Origin: Pseudomonas beijingensis
GTDB lineage: Bacteria; Pseudomonadota; Gammaproteobacteria; Pseudomonadales; Pseudomonadaceae
DNA: 64,000 nucleotides
Direction: 5' to 3'
NCBI RefSeq assembly: GCF_030687295.1
Contig: NZ_CP117425.1
Location: 4,530,001 to 4,594,000, forward strand
A program made the translations under genes and the position numbers. The notes beneath the pieces were generated by a model. The model worked only from the letters and a program-made list of their open reading frames with translations. It ran no database searches and was not told the origin of the DNA. Below, in pieces: positions 19,238-27,782 of the stretch (its first letter is position 1; each line of letters opens with the position of its first letter).

Positions 19238-20604
19238 TCCTCTTTGAAGGCTGCCAGCAAGCGTTCACGCAAAGGTTTCATCAGGTAATTCATCAAGGTG
19301 CGTTCGCCCGTCACCACCGTGACATCGGCGAGCATGCCGGGGCGTACCAGCAGGCCGGCGCTCTGCAACGCGGCCACGGTGTCGGCAGGAATCTCGACCT
19401 TGGCGGAGAAGTACGGTTGGTGCGTCTGTTCATTGATCAACTGGTCCGCCGACACCGTCGTCACGGTGCCGGTGACCGTCGGCGTATCCACCCGTTGCAG
19501 CGCGGTGAAATGCACGTGCACCGGCAGACCCGGGCGCAGTTTGTTGGCCATCAGCGGCTCGAAGCGGGCGGTGATCGCCATCGGCGCATCCAGCGGCACC
19601 ACCTGCATCAGGGTCTGCCCGGCCTGCGCGACACCGCCGACCGTATGAATGCTCACGTCCATGACCTGCCCGGCCACTGGCGCACGGATCGCACCGTTGT
19701 CGACTTCAAACTGCAAGGCCCGAATCTGATCGGCATAACCGGCCGCCTCGGCCGAAACTTCACTGAGCTGGGTTTCGGCATCGCGGCGGAATTCCTGCTG
19801 CGCCTGCAAGGCCTTGAGCCGGCTTTCGTTGATCGCCTGCCGGGTCCTGCCGACATCGCCCACCCCAGAGGCGATCTGCCCCGCCAATTGGGCCGCGTTG
19901 CGCTCGGCCTCGAACAGTTTGTTGCGAGGGACGTAGCCTTCCCGGGCCAAATCACGCAGGCCTTCAAGCTCCTGTTGCTGGAAACGCATCTGCGCGTCGT
20001 AGTTGCGCTTGACGCCTTCGTAGCCAAGTAGCTGTTGCTGCAACGCCGCGACTTCGTGCTCGATGATCTGCAAGCGACTGCCCAACTCCGCGCGTCGGGT
20101 GATGAACAACTGGCTCTGCAAGGCCATGGCTGCCTTGACTCGCGGCTCGTCGGCGTGGGCCAGCAGTTCGGCGGGCCATTGGATCTCGGCACTGCCCAGG
20201 CGCTCGGCAATCAAGCGCGCCTCGATGCTGCGATCGTTGAGCAGCTTGCCCAGGGTCACGTCCAGTTGCGACTGCGCCTGCACCGTGTTGAGCTGCACGA
20301 GCAATTGCCCCTGGGTGACGCGGTCGCCATCGCTGACCAGCAGCTTTTCCACCACCCCGCCGACCAACGACTGCACCGCCTTGCGCTCCCCCGCCACCAC
20401 CACGGTGCCGCTGCCCACCACCCCCTGGTCGAGTGGTGCCAGGCAGGCCCAGAGCAGGAAGCCGCCCAGCGTCAGGACCAGAAACCCCACGCCATAACGC
20501 GCCGCGTTCCCGGCGTCGGTCCTGGCACTGGGCAAGGCCGTGGTGCTGCGTACGCTCAGCCCCTGCTCGCTGTAAGTGTGTGCCTCAGGGATCAGATCAC
20601 GCAT
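19234..20604 (-). CDS. HlyD/AprE-family type I secretion adaptor
   Basis: A 456-aa periplasmic membrane-fusion protein. One N-terminal helix (GVGFLVLTLGGFLLWACLAPLD, around residues 35-57) is followed by a biotinyl-lipoyl-like half (GSGTVVVAGERKAVQSLVGG), a long coiled coil (~100-290), the second half-motif NGAIRAPVAGQVMDVSIHTVGG, and a beta-barrel. It bridges the ABC protein and the TolC-like channel. It overlaps the ABC gene by 8 bp and the TolC gene by 4 bp, so all three should be made together. The closest family types are PrtE/AprE of protease and epimerase exporters. Confidence 0.92.
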   Translation of the reverse strand: MRDLIPEAHTYSEQGLSVRSTTALPSARTDAGNAARYGVGFLVLTLGGFLLWACLAPLDQGVVGSGTVVVAGERKAVQSLVGGVVEKLLVSDGDRVTQGQLLVQLNTVQAQSQLDVTLGKLLNDRSIEARLIAERLGSAEIQWPAELLAHADEPRVKAAMALQSQLFITRRAELGSRLQIIEHEVAALQQQLLGYEGVKRNYDAQMRFQQQELEGLRDLAREGYVPRNKLFEAERNAAQLAGQIASGVGDVGRTRQAINESRLKALQAQQEFRRDAETQLSEVSAEAAGYADQIRALQFEVDNGAIRAPVAGQVMDVSIHTVGGVAQAGQTLMQVVPLDAPMAITARFEPLMANKLRPGLPVHVHFTALQRVDTPTVTGTVTTVSADQLINEQTHQPYFSAKVEIPADTVAALQSAGLLVRPGMLADVTVVTGERTLMNYLMKPLRERLLAAFKEE

Positions 20605-22318
20605 CTTTGCCAGCCTCCCTGACCGCAGCCGGTCGCGGCCCCGGCATCAATGCCTTGAGCACTCGGTCCCGAGGGCCGAACGCTTGTTGAGTACCGTCCT
20701 TGAGCACCAGGATGTGGTCGACCACCGCCAGCACACTGGGCCGGTGAGTGATCAACACCACAGTGCTGCCGGCCGCCTTGAGTGCATTGATCGCCTGGAC
20801 CAATGCCAGCTCACCGGCGTCATCGAGATTGGAGTTAGGCTCATCGAGCACGATCAGCGACGGTCGCCCATAGAGCGCGCGAGCCAGGCCCAGGCGTTGT
20901 TTCTGTCCACCGGACAAGCCAAGCCCGCCAGGGCCCAGCGGCGTGTCGTAGCCCTTGGGAAACCGCAGGATCATTTCGTGGATACCGGCTTGGCGTCCGG
21001 CGGCGATGATTTGGTCGGCGTCCTGCTCACCGAAACGAGCGATGTTGTCGGCGACCGTGCCGTCGAACAACTCGATGTCCTGGGGCAGATAGCCGAGGTG
21101 CGGGCCCAGGGCGTCGTGGGACCACTGGCTGATCTCGGCGTCGTCCAGGCGCACCGACCCGCCCATGGCCGGCCAGACCCCGACCAGGGCCCGGGCCAAC
21201 GTCGATTTGCCACTGGCGCTGGGCCCGACCACGGCCAGCACGTCGCCCTTGGCGAGGCTGAAATTGATCCCGCGCAGGATCGGCTGCGAAGCACCCGGTG
21301 GGCCGATATACAACTGTTCCAGGCGCACCGCGCCGGTGGGCGGCGGCAACGGCATGCGCAGGCGTTCGCGCGGGTGCTGGGCCAGCAATTGGCTCAGGCG
21401 CTGGTAGCTCTGGCGCCCGGCGTTGAACTGCTTCCACGAACCGATGGCGATTTCCACGGGCGCCAGGGCTCGCCCCAGCAACAGCGACATCGCAATCATC
21501 ATGCCCGCCGACAGTTGGCCTTCGAGCACCAGCAAGGCGCCCAGCCCCAAGGCCAGGGACTGCCCGGAGATCCGCACGAAACGCGTCGCCGAGGTGATGC
21601 GCGCGCCGCGGTCGCTGGCATGGGCCTGGGCGGCAATGATGCGTTGCTGCAACAGGCTCCAGCGCTGGCGCAACGGCCCGAGCATGCCCAGGGCCTGGAT
21701 GACTTCAGCGTTGTGCAGCGTGCTGTTGACGTAGATCGACGACTGCACCCCCAGGCGATTGGCTTCGCCCAGGCGCGTGCGCGTCGCCAGTTCGCCCCAC
21801 AGCGCCAAGCCGATCAGCACCAGGGCGAGCACCACCGTTAGCACGCCGAACCAGGGATGAAAGATGAACGCCACCAGCAGGAAGATCGGCAGCCAGGGGG
21901 CGTCGAGCAACGCGATCAAACCCTGCCCGGTGATCAACTGCCGCAACGTCGCCAGGTCGGTGAGCACCTGCGCCGGGTTGGCGTTGTGTTCGCGCAGGCT
22001 GCGGGCGAAGGCGGCGTCGAAAATCCGTTCGCCCAAGGCGTCGTCCAGCCCCGCGCTCATGCGAATCATCACCTCGCCGCGCACCCATTCGATCAGGGCA
22101 CTGAACATGAACAGTCCCAGGGCCATCAAGGTGAGCATGAACAAGGTGGTTTCGTTGCGACTGGTCAGGACCCGATCGTAGACCTGCATCATGTACAGCG
22201 ACGGCACCAGCACCAAAAGATTGATCACGCCACTGAACAGCGCCAGGGCCCAGAACACCCGGCGGTAGCTCAATAAGGCAGCATCGATGTCATGACGCGG
22301 ATCGAGTAGAAACCCCAT
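20597..22318 (-). CDS. Type I secretion ABC transporter, PrtD/AprD type
   Basis: A 573-aa half-transporter with an N-terminal six-helix domain and a C-terminal nucleotide-binding domain: Walker A GPSASGKST, signature LSGGQKQRLGLARAL and Walker B LIVLDEPNSNLDD. There is no C39 peptidase domain, as expected for RTX substrates with uncleaved C-terminal signals. It is first in the operon, so it sets the promoter region just above 22318. With no other RTX substrate in view, the adjacent psmE is the obvious cargo. Facing tail to tail, the two units must use separate promoters. Confidence 0.92.
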   Translation of the reverse strand: MGFLLDPRHDIDAALLSYRRVFWALALFSGVINLLVLVPSLYMMQVYDRVLTSRNETTLFMLTLMALGLFMFSALIEWVRGEVMIRMSAGLDDALGERIFDAAFARSLREHNANPAQVLTDLATLRQLITGQGLIALLDAPWLPIFLLVAFIFHPWFGVLTVVLALVLIGLALWGELATRTRLGEANRLGVQSSIYVNSTLHNAEVIQALGMLGPLRQRWSLLQQRIIAAQAHASDRGARITSATRFVRISGQSLALGLGALLVLEGQLSAGMMIAMSLLLGRALAPVEIAIGSWKQFNAGRQSYQRLSQLLAQHPRERLRMPLPPPTGAVRLEQLYIGPPGASQPILRGINFSLAKGDVLAVVGPSASGKSTLARALVGVWPAMGGSVRLDDAEISQWSHDALGPHLGYLPQDIELFDGTVADNIARFGEQDADQIIAAGRQAGIHEMILRFPKGYDTPLGPGGLGLSGGQKQRLGLARALYGRPSLIVLDEPNSNLDDAGELALVQAINALKAAGSTVVLITHRPSVLAVVDHILVLKDGTQQAFGPRDRVLKALMPGPRPAAVREAGKDA

Positions 22319-22624
22319 GGGAAATAGCCTGCAAGAGAAATTGTCGGTCTAGGACGCAATCCGTCGCGAGGCTCTTTTTCCCGAGGAGGCTCGAGAAAAA
22401 ACTATTCAGCCGATGTGCCGATACCAGGGACGATCCTCATCCCTACAGGCGCCCATTACTGACAACGCGGCCACGGGTTAGTGCCGCTTCGCAAGGCTGG
22501 GTTTGCAAGTGGGTGACAGGCGGAAGGGCCGCGCTTCAAGAAGGCGGTTTTTGCCTCTTGAATGGGCTTGAAAGGCAGTTTTGTTGACGCCAGTAACGTG
22601 GCGTCAACAGGAAAAAATGAGGAG
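22319..22624. other. Intergenic region between the secretion operon and the permease
   Basis: No convincing gene, repeat or RNA was found. The stretch must contain the promoter of the secretion operon (reading leftwards) and the 3' end of the permease transcript. A short inverted repeat around 22370-22400 (GAGGCTC with GAGCCTC-like partners) could be a terminator or part of a leader. Confidence 0.4.
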
Positions 22625-24025
22625 CTAGCCGAGGGAAGCGACACGCTCGGGTTGAGGCGGATGCCGCGACGTCGCCAGGCCGATAAAGGAAATGATCAGC
22701 GCCAGGCCCAAGGTGGTGCTGACCTCGCTGCGGTGCTCGGGCGTGATCATCATGACCGCCAACGCCGCCGAGATGAACACGATGACCAACCAGGTCAGCC
22801 AGGGGAACAACCACATGCGAAAAGGCAGCTCGATATTCTGCCGTTGCAACATCCGGCGCATGCGCAGTTGCGAGATGGCGATCACCAGGTACACCAGCAA
22901 GGCGATGGCGCCGGAGCTGGCGAGCAGGAACTGGAACAGGCCGGCGGGCATGAAGTAGCTGAACAAGGTGACGCCCGCGCCCAATACGGTACTGGCAATC
23001 ACCGCCGACCGCGGGACACCGGCCGAGGACGTCACTTTCAAGGCCTTTGGCGCATCGCCACGACGCCCCAGGGAATACAACATCCGCGAGGCGATGTAGA
23101 TGGAGGAGTTCATGCAACTGGCCACGGCGATCAGCACCACCACATCCACCAGGAATTTGGCGTGCGGAATGTTCATCAACTCCAGCGCCCGCTGGTAGGA
23201 ACCGACTGAAGCCAGGAGCGGATCGTTCCAGGGCACCACGGAAATGACCACGAAGATCGACAGCAGGTAGAACACACCGATACGCCAGATCACCGAACGC
23301 GTGGCCTTGGCAATGTTCTGCGCGGGGTTATCGGATTCGGCGGCGGCGATGGTCACCGCCTCCGTGCCGATGAAGCTGAACATGATGGTGATGAACGCGC
23401 CCACCACCGCCGACAGGCCGTTGGGGGCGAACCCGCCGTGCTCCTCCATCAACCGACTCAGGCCACTGGCTTCGCGCTCGGGAATCCAGCCCATCAGCAC
23501 CGCGAACCCCAGGGAGATGAAGCCGATGATCGCCACGACCTTGGCCATGGCGAACCAGAACTCGAACTCACCGTACTTCGACACGCTGAACAGATTCGTC
23601 ACCGCCAGCAGAACGATCGACACCGAGGCGAATACCCAGGCATCGACGGCGGGAAACCATTGGTTGAGAACATGACCGGCGGCCAGCGCTTCGATGGGAA
23701 TCACCAGCACCCAGAACCACCAGTAGAGCCAACCGATGGTGAAGCCGGCCCAGCGTCCGATAGCCTGGTCGGCATAGGTCGAGAAGGAGCCGGTGTCCGG
23801 ATTGGCGACCGCCATCTCGCCCAGCATGCGCATGACCAGGACCACCAACAATCCGGAAAACAGATAAGCCAGCATGACCGCCGGGCCGGCGGCGGCAATG
23901 GCATGGCCCGATCCCACGAACAGACCCGCACCGATGATGCCGGCAATGGACAACATGGTGACGTGACGAGGCTTGGAGCCCTGTGCCAGATGGCCGTTCG
24001 AGTCCTTGAAGCTGGGGCTGGTCAT
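22625..24025 (-). CDS. GabP-like amino-acid/GABA permease (APC family)
   Basis: A 466-aa inner-membrane permease with about twelve helices. The family signature lies in helix 1 (SIAGIIGAGLFVGSGHAI), followed by MRMLGEMAVANPDTGSFSTYA, FSFIGTEAVTIAAAES and YIASRMLYSLGRRGDAP, all typical of the AAT/GabP branch. It is a proton symporter for gamma-aminobutyrate or a similar amino acid; the substrate is inferred. I chose the ATG at 24025 (MTSPSF) rather than the open frame from 24130, because the upstream part lacks family features. The TetR-type regulator is divergent across a ~500-bp gap and may control it. Confidence 0.9.
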   Translation of the reverse strand: MTSPSFKDSNGHLAQGSKPRHVTMLSIAGIIGAGLFVGSGHAIAAAGPAVMLAYLFSGLLVVLVMRMLGEMAVANPDTGSFSTYADQAIGRWAGFTIGWLYWWFWVLVIPIEALAAGHVLNQWFPAVDAWVFASVSIVLLAVTNLFSVSKYGEFEFWFAMAKVVAIIGFISLGFAVLMGWIPEREASGLSRLMEEHGGFAPNGLSAVVGAFITIMFSFIGTEAVTIAAAESDNPAQNIAKATRSVIWRIGVFYLLSIFVVISVVPWNDPLLASVGSYQRALELMNIPHAKFLVDVVVLIAVASCMNSSIYIASRMLYSLGRRGDAPKALKVTSSAGVPRSAVIASTVLGAGVTLFSYFMPAGLFQFLLASSGAIALLVYLVIAISQLRMRRMLQRQNIELPFRMWLFPWLTWLVIVFISAALAVMMITPEHRSEVSTTLGLALIISFIGLATSRHPPQPERVASLG

Positions 24026-24385
24026 TTTCTTATTCTCTTGTGATCGAACATTGAGACGCGCGCAGGGACAGTCGGTGTTGCTGGTTTGCCGCCCTCCTGG
24101 AAGCGGCACCGCTTGGTTGTATTGATCCACCCAGGGCGGACGTGCGCGCTTGCGGTGAAAAGTCGCGCCACGTTACCTGCCTTCCCTCCCGAGTTAGTTA
24201 CCTGAACGCGCCATCTCTGTGCCTGATTTCGCCATGTGGGGCATGGCGTTTTGCCTCCTGCCAGGCGTCTGGACCGCGGCATTCAGCCGAGTCTATGGGG
24301 GCAGTAATGAAATAAACCCTTTAAAAACTTTACTGGGTTAAGTATTTTGCATGCCTACACCCGGCCTGTACTTAACCAGCAATCC

Positions 24386-24474
24386 TGTGGGAGCGAGCTT
24401 GCTCGCGATGGCCGTGTTTCAGTCAACTTCAATGCAACTGATCCACCGCTATCGCGAGCAAGCTCGCTCCCACA
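24386..24474. repeat. REPIN upstream of the TetR gene
   Basis: Inverted GTGGGAGCGAGCTTGCTCGCGA copies. The region between the permease and this repeat (24026-24385) contains an AT-rich part near 24305-24350. There, AACCC at 24315 and GGGTT at 24335 form a weak inverted repeat that might be an operator. Confidence 0.85.
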
Positions 24475-24523
24475 GGGTTGCTGCGCCAAGGCACTTAACC
24501 TCTTCTTCCAACAAGGACCTCCC

Positions 24524-25135
24524 GTGAGCGGACTGCGTGAACGTCAAAAAGCCGAACGCCGGCAAGCCATCAGCAAGGCGGCGGTCGAACTGTTCGAGCG
24601 TCAGGGTTTCCAGAACACCACCATCGAACAGATCGCCAGCCAGGCCGGCGTATCGGCGCCCACGGTGTTCAAGTACTTCGGCAACAAACAGGAGATCATC
24701 CTGGAAATCCTCCACGACGCCGACCAGCGCGCGCTCACGGATACCCGCAGCCAGATGCCTGAAATCGAAGACCCGGTCGAGGCGTTGTGTTATCTGGAGC
24801 GGCTGTTGACCGGCTACGCACTGGAGGTCATGCACCCGAGCCTGTGGCGCGAGTTGCTGCCGCTGATCCTGTTTGGTGGCGACAACGGGCTGCCGGAGGG
24901 GTATCGCGCCATGAACGATGCGCTCAGGGCGGAAATCAGTGGGCTGATCAGGGAATTGCAACAGGCCGGCAAACTGCGCGCCGACTTGGACGTCGACCTT
25001 GCCGCGTTCCTGCTGAACGACTATTCGCACTTGCAGCTGTTCAGGCTGGTCAACCAGGAACAACCGGACATTGAGGCACACTCCACCCAGGTCCGGCGGA
25101 TCACCGAATTGCTCTTCCTGGGCATGCGCGCCTGA
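24524..25135 (+). CDS. TetR-family transcriptional regulator
   Basis: A 203-aa repressor-type protein. The N-terminal helix-turn-helix is clear: ISKAAVELFERQGFQNTTIE, then SQAGVSAPTVFKYFGNKQEI, residues ~13-60. A ligand-binding helical domain follows. I chose the GTG at 24524 (VSGLRERQKAERRQ) with AAGGAC just upstream, because the longer frame from 24347 only translates the REPIN. It lies divergent from the permease and convergent with the binding-protein/porin genes, so it may regulate that uptake group. The ligand is unknown. Confidence 0.9.
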   Translation: MSGLRERQKAERRQAISKAAVELFERQGFQNTTIEQIASQAGVSAPTVFKYFGNKQEIILEILHDADQRALTDTRSQMPEIEDPVEALCYLERLLTGYALEVMHPSLWRELLPLILFGGDNGLPEGYRAMNDALRAEISGLIRELQQAGKLRADLDVDLAAFLLNDYSHLQLFRLVNQEQPDIEAHSTQVRRITELLFLGMRA

Positions 25136-25155
25136 GGGCGTCACCCACCGATACG

Positions 25156-25179
25156 GACCCGGCGCCGCAACGCCGGGTC
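25156..25179. terminator. Bidirectional hairpin between convergent genes
   Basis: A perfect 9-bp stem (GACCCGGCG / CGCCGGGTC) with a 6-nt loop sits between the TetR stop at 25135 and the binding-protein stop at 25187. A T run is absent on both strands, so termination strength is uncertain. Confidence 0.55.
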
Positions 25180-25186
25180 ACGCTGA

Positions 25187-26290
25187 TCAGCGATGAGTCT
25201 TGATGCCAGTCCAGGTGCGGGTGCGGATCCGCTCCACGGCGGCTGGCACCGGCTCCAAGGCAAACAGAGTCTTGCGCGCCTCGTCCGGCACATACATGGC
25301 GGGATTATTGCGAATGTCGGCATTGACCAACGCCGTGGCCTCCTTGTTCGGGTTGGGGTAACCGATCTTGTTGCTGATTCGCGCAATGACATCCGGACGC
25401 AAGATGTAGTTGATGAACGCGTAGGCCTCCTTGGCATGAGGGGCGTTGGTGGGCACCATCATGACATCCGACCACATCGGCGCGCCTTCCTTGGGCAACG
25501 CCATTTCCACCTTGACCCCCTTCCCTGCGTCTTCGGCCAGTCGCTTGGCCAGGGCCACCCCACCGGACCAACCCACTCCTACGCAGATCTCGCCGTTGGC
25601 CAGGTCCATGCCATAGCGCGACGAATTGAAGTAGGTGATATAGGGGCGAACCTTGAGCATGGCCGCCTGTGCTTTTGCATAGTCCTCACGTTTCTGGCTA
25701 TTGGGGTCCAGCCCTTCGTAGTGCAAGGCAATGGGCACGATCTCGTTGGCGGCGTCCAGCAGGCCGACGCCACAACTGGCCAGCTTGGCCATGTTCTCTT
25801 CCTTGAAGAGGATGTCCCAAGTGTTCATTTGCACATCGGCCCCCAGCACCTGGCGTACCTTGTCGACGTTGTAGCCGATCAGGGTCGTGCCCCACAGGTA
25901 CGGCGCTGCATAGCGGTTGCCCGGATCACCCACCGCCTCCAGCGACTTCATGAACTCGGGGTCCAGATGCTGCCAGTTCGGCAACTGGCTGCGGTCCAGG
26001 GGCTGGACGGCGCCGGCGGCAATCAGGTGACTGACGTTGGAACTGCTCGGGTAGACCACGTCATACCCGGAGTTGCCGGTCAGCAGCTTGGACTCCAATG
26101 TCTCGACACTGTCGAAGACGTCATAGATGGGGCGGATGCCGGTTTCCTCCTCGAAACTCTTGAGGATTTCCGGTGGCAGGTACTCGATCCAGTTGTAGAT
26201 TCGCACCGTCCGCTCTTCGGCCAGGCTCGCGCCACTGACCAGCATCGAAACGACAGCGCCCAGCAAGGTGTTGCGCAAAAACATGTTCAT
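25187..26290 (-). CDS. Polyamine-type periplasmic substrate-binding protein (PotF/PotD family)
   Basis: A 367-aa ABC-importer binding protein. A signal peptide (MNMFLRNTLLGAVVSMLVSGASLA) precedes the mature start EERTVRIYNWIEYLPPEILK, the hallmark of putrescine/spermidine-binding proteins. Also present are YDVVYPSSSNVSHLIAAGA, APYLWGTTLIGYN and AYAFINYILRPDVIARISN. No permease or ATPase genes are adjacent, so it must work with a distant ABC system or as a sensor. It follows the porin gene by 39 bp and is probably co-transcribed. The ATG at 26290 (or 26284) is better than the frame opening at 26329. Confidence 0.9.
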   Translation of the reverse strand: MNMFLRNTLLGAVVSMLVSGASLAEERTVRIYNWIEYLPPEILKSFEEETGIRPIYDVFDSVETLESKLLTGNSGYDVVYPSSSNVSHLIAAGAVQPLDRSQLPNWQHLDPEFMKSLEAVGDPGNRYAAPYLWGTTLIGYNVDKVRQVLGADVQMNTWDILFKEENMAKLASCGVGLLDAANEIVPIALHYEGLDPNSQKREDYAKAQAAMLKVRPYITYFNSSRYGMDLANGEICVGVGWSGGVALAKRLAEDAGKGVKVEMALPKEGAPMWSDVMMVPTNAPHAKEAYAFINYILRPDVIARISNKIGYPNPNKEATALVNADIRNNPAMYVPDEARKTLFALEPVPAAVERIRTRTWTGIKTHR

Positions 26291-26329
26291 GATCAAACAC
26301 TCCAGCGCGGCCGCGAAGGCTCGCGGCAC

Positions 26330-27667
26330 TTAATAGCGATAGGTGAAGTAGAGTTCCAGCGCGCTGAATTTCCGGTCGTCGCCGAAGACCTGTTTGGCCG
26401 CTGCCATGGGCTTGACCCAGTTATACGACAGCGAGGTGGACAACGACTTCGACGGCGCCCAATCCAGGAAGACTACACTCTCGTCGGCAAACCGTTTGTC
26501 GCTGACGGCGGTGCCCATGTAGTTTTTTTCGTCGAGCCAGAACTGGTAGTGGATCGCACCGAGGGTGAGGGTTTCGTTGAGGTGGGTCTTGAGTGAGAAC
26601 TGCTGGACGTTTTCGTTGCTGTTGAACATCAGGTAGTTGCCGACGACATCGCCGATCAGCCAGGTGCTCCAGTCGACGAAGCCCTTGCTCAACGGATCCC
26701 AGGCTTTCTGACGGTTGTCGGTGAGGTTGTCGTCGCCGGAAAAACTCGCGTAGCGGTAGCCGATCACCGGGGTCAACGGCAGCGTGCTGAAGGTGTAATC
26801 CGCCTGGCCGTACCAGGCCTTGGCGTCGTAGTCCACGCCTTCGCCGCTGCCTCGCTCCAAGGCATATTCGGCATTGAGGGTCAGGTCCGGGATGCCCGGG
26901 AATTTGGCGCCCAACGCCCTGACGTTGTACACCAGCATGCCATCGCGGCGACGCGGCAACGTGCTGCCCTTGGGCCCCATGGCCTTGACCTTCAACGCGG
27001 TGGCACCCAGCGTCACCTGGTCGTCGAGGTTGTAGTCCAGGTTCACGCCGCTCATGCGAAAGTCACCCAGGTCGCTGTCGGTCCCCAGGCTGAAGCCCTG
27101 GACCTTCCACGCGCCATGGTCCCAGGCGACCACCGCCGAATCCTTGAAGGCGGTGCGTGGGGCGAGCCAATAGGCGCCGTCGTTCAACTGGTCGAGGTTG
27201 CCATCCATCACGATGAAACCGTTGCCGATCATGTAATTCTGGCGACCACCCGTGACCGTCCACTCGCCGGCCCGGAAACCGCCATAGAACTCTTCGGTCG
27301 ACACCTTGCCGTCGGAACTGCGGGTGAAGCCACCGGCATCGCCATCACCGAAGGTGGTCGCTCCCACCAGGGAGCCGCCGGCCAGCAGGCTGAAATCCGG
27401 CTGTACGGCGTATTCCAACTTGATGCCCGGCTTAACGTAGAACTCCTGCCAGTCGATTTTCGTGCCGCCATTCTTGCCGCTGCGCATGTCCACCACGCCG
27501 CCGCCAAAGTTGACGTTGCGGGTGGACACGGCTGCGCCACCGGCCGTTAAGTTGACCTCGCCCTTGAGGTTGCCCTCCTCGAAGGTGTAGCCCGCCCAGG
27601 CAACCTGGGCGGTCAAGGGTAAACCGAGCACGAGGAACGTTCGGGACAAACGCGTCATGGAAACCAT
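26330..27667 (-). CDS. Outer-membrane porin-like beta-barrel protein
   Basis: A 445-aa protein with a signal peptide (LVLGLPLTAQVAWA), alternating amphipathic strands throughout, and a C-terminal aromatic end (ELYFTYRY) as in outer-membrane barrels. Length and composition fit the OprD-like or alginate-export-like porin classes of Pseudomonas, but I cannot choose between them. GGAG lies 8 nt before the ATG at 27667. It sits between the NylB-like hydrolase and the binding protein, all on one strand, suggesting it carries the same substrate across the outer membrane. Confidence 0.78.
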   Translation of the reverse strand: MVSMTRLSRTFLVLGLPLTAQVAWAGYTFEEGNLKGEVNLTAGGAAVSTRNVNFGGGVVDMRSGKNGGTKIDWQEFYVKPGIKLEYAVQPDFSLLAGGSLVGATTFGDGDAGGFTRSSDGKVSTEEFYGGFRAGEWTVTGGRQNYMIGNGFIVMDGNLDQLNDGAYWLAPRTAFKDSAVVAWDHGAWKVQGFSLGTDSDLGDFRMSGVNLDYNLDDQVTLGATALKVKAMGPKGSTLPRRRDGMLVYNVRALGAKFPGIPDLTLNAEYALERGSGEGVDYDAKAWYGQADYTFSTLPLTPVIGYRYASFSGDDNLTDNRQKAWDPLSKGFVDWSTWLIGDVVGNYLMFNSNENVQQFSLKTHLNETLTLGAIHYQFWLDEKNYMGTAVSDKRFADESVVFLDWAPSKSLSTSLSYNWVKPMAAAKQVFGDDRKFSALELYFTYRY

Positions 27668-27782
27668 ATGAAGCTCCTGTTGATTATTGTTGTTACAGGG
27701 CAGTGAATGGCGGCGCAAACCCGCGCCAACACCTGGCCGGGCCAGGTGAACGGAACGAAATTGTTGTGTTTATCGGATGAAC

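Noticed and set aside
24347..24523. Longer N-terminus for the TetR regulator
   Set aside because: These 59 codons translate the REPIN (SELARD, LSRASSLPQ), a typical artefact; the GTG at 24524 has a ribosome-binding site.
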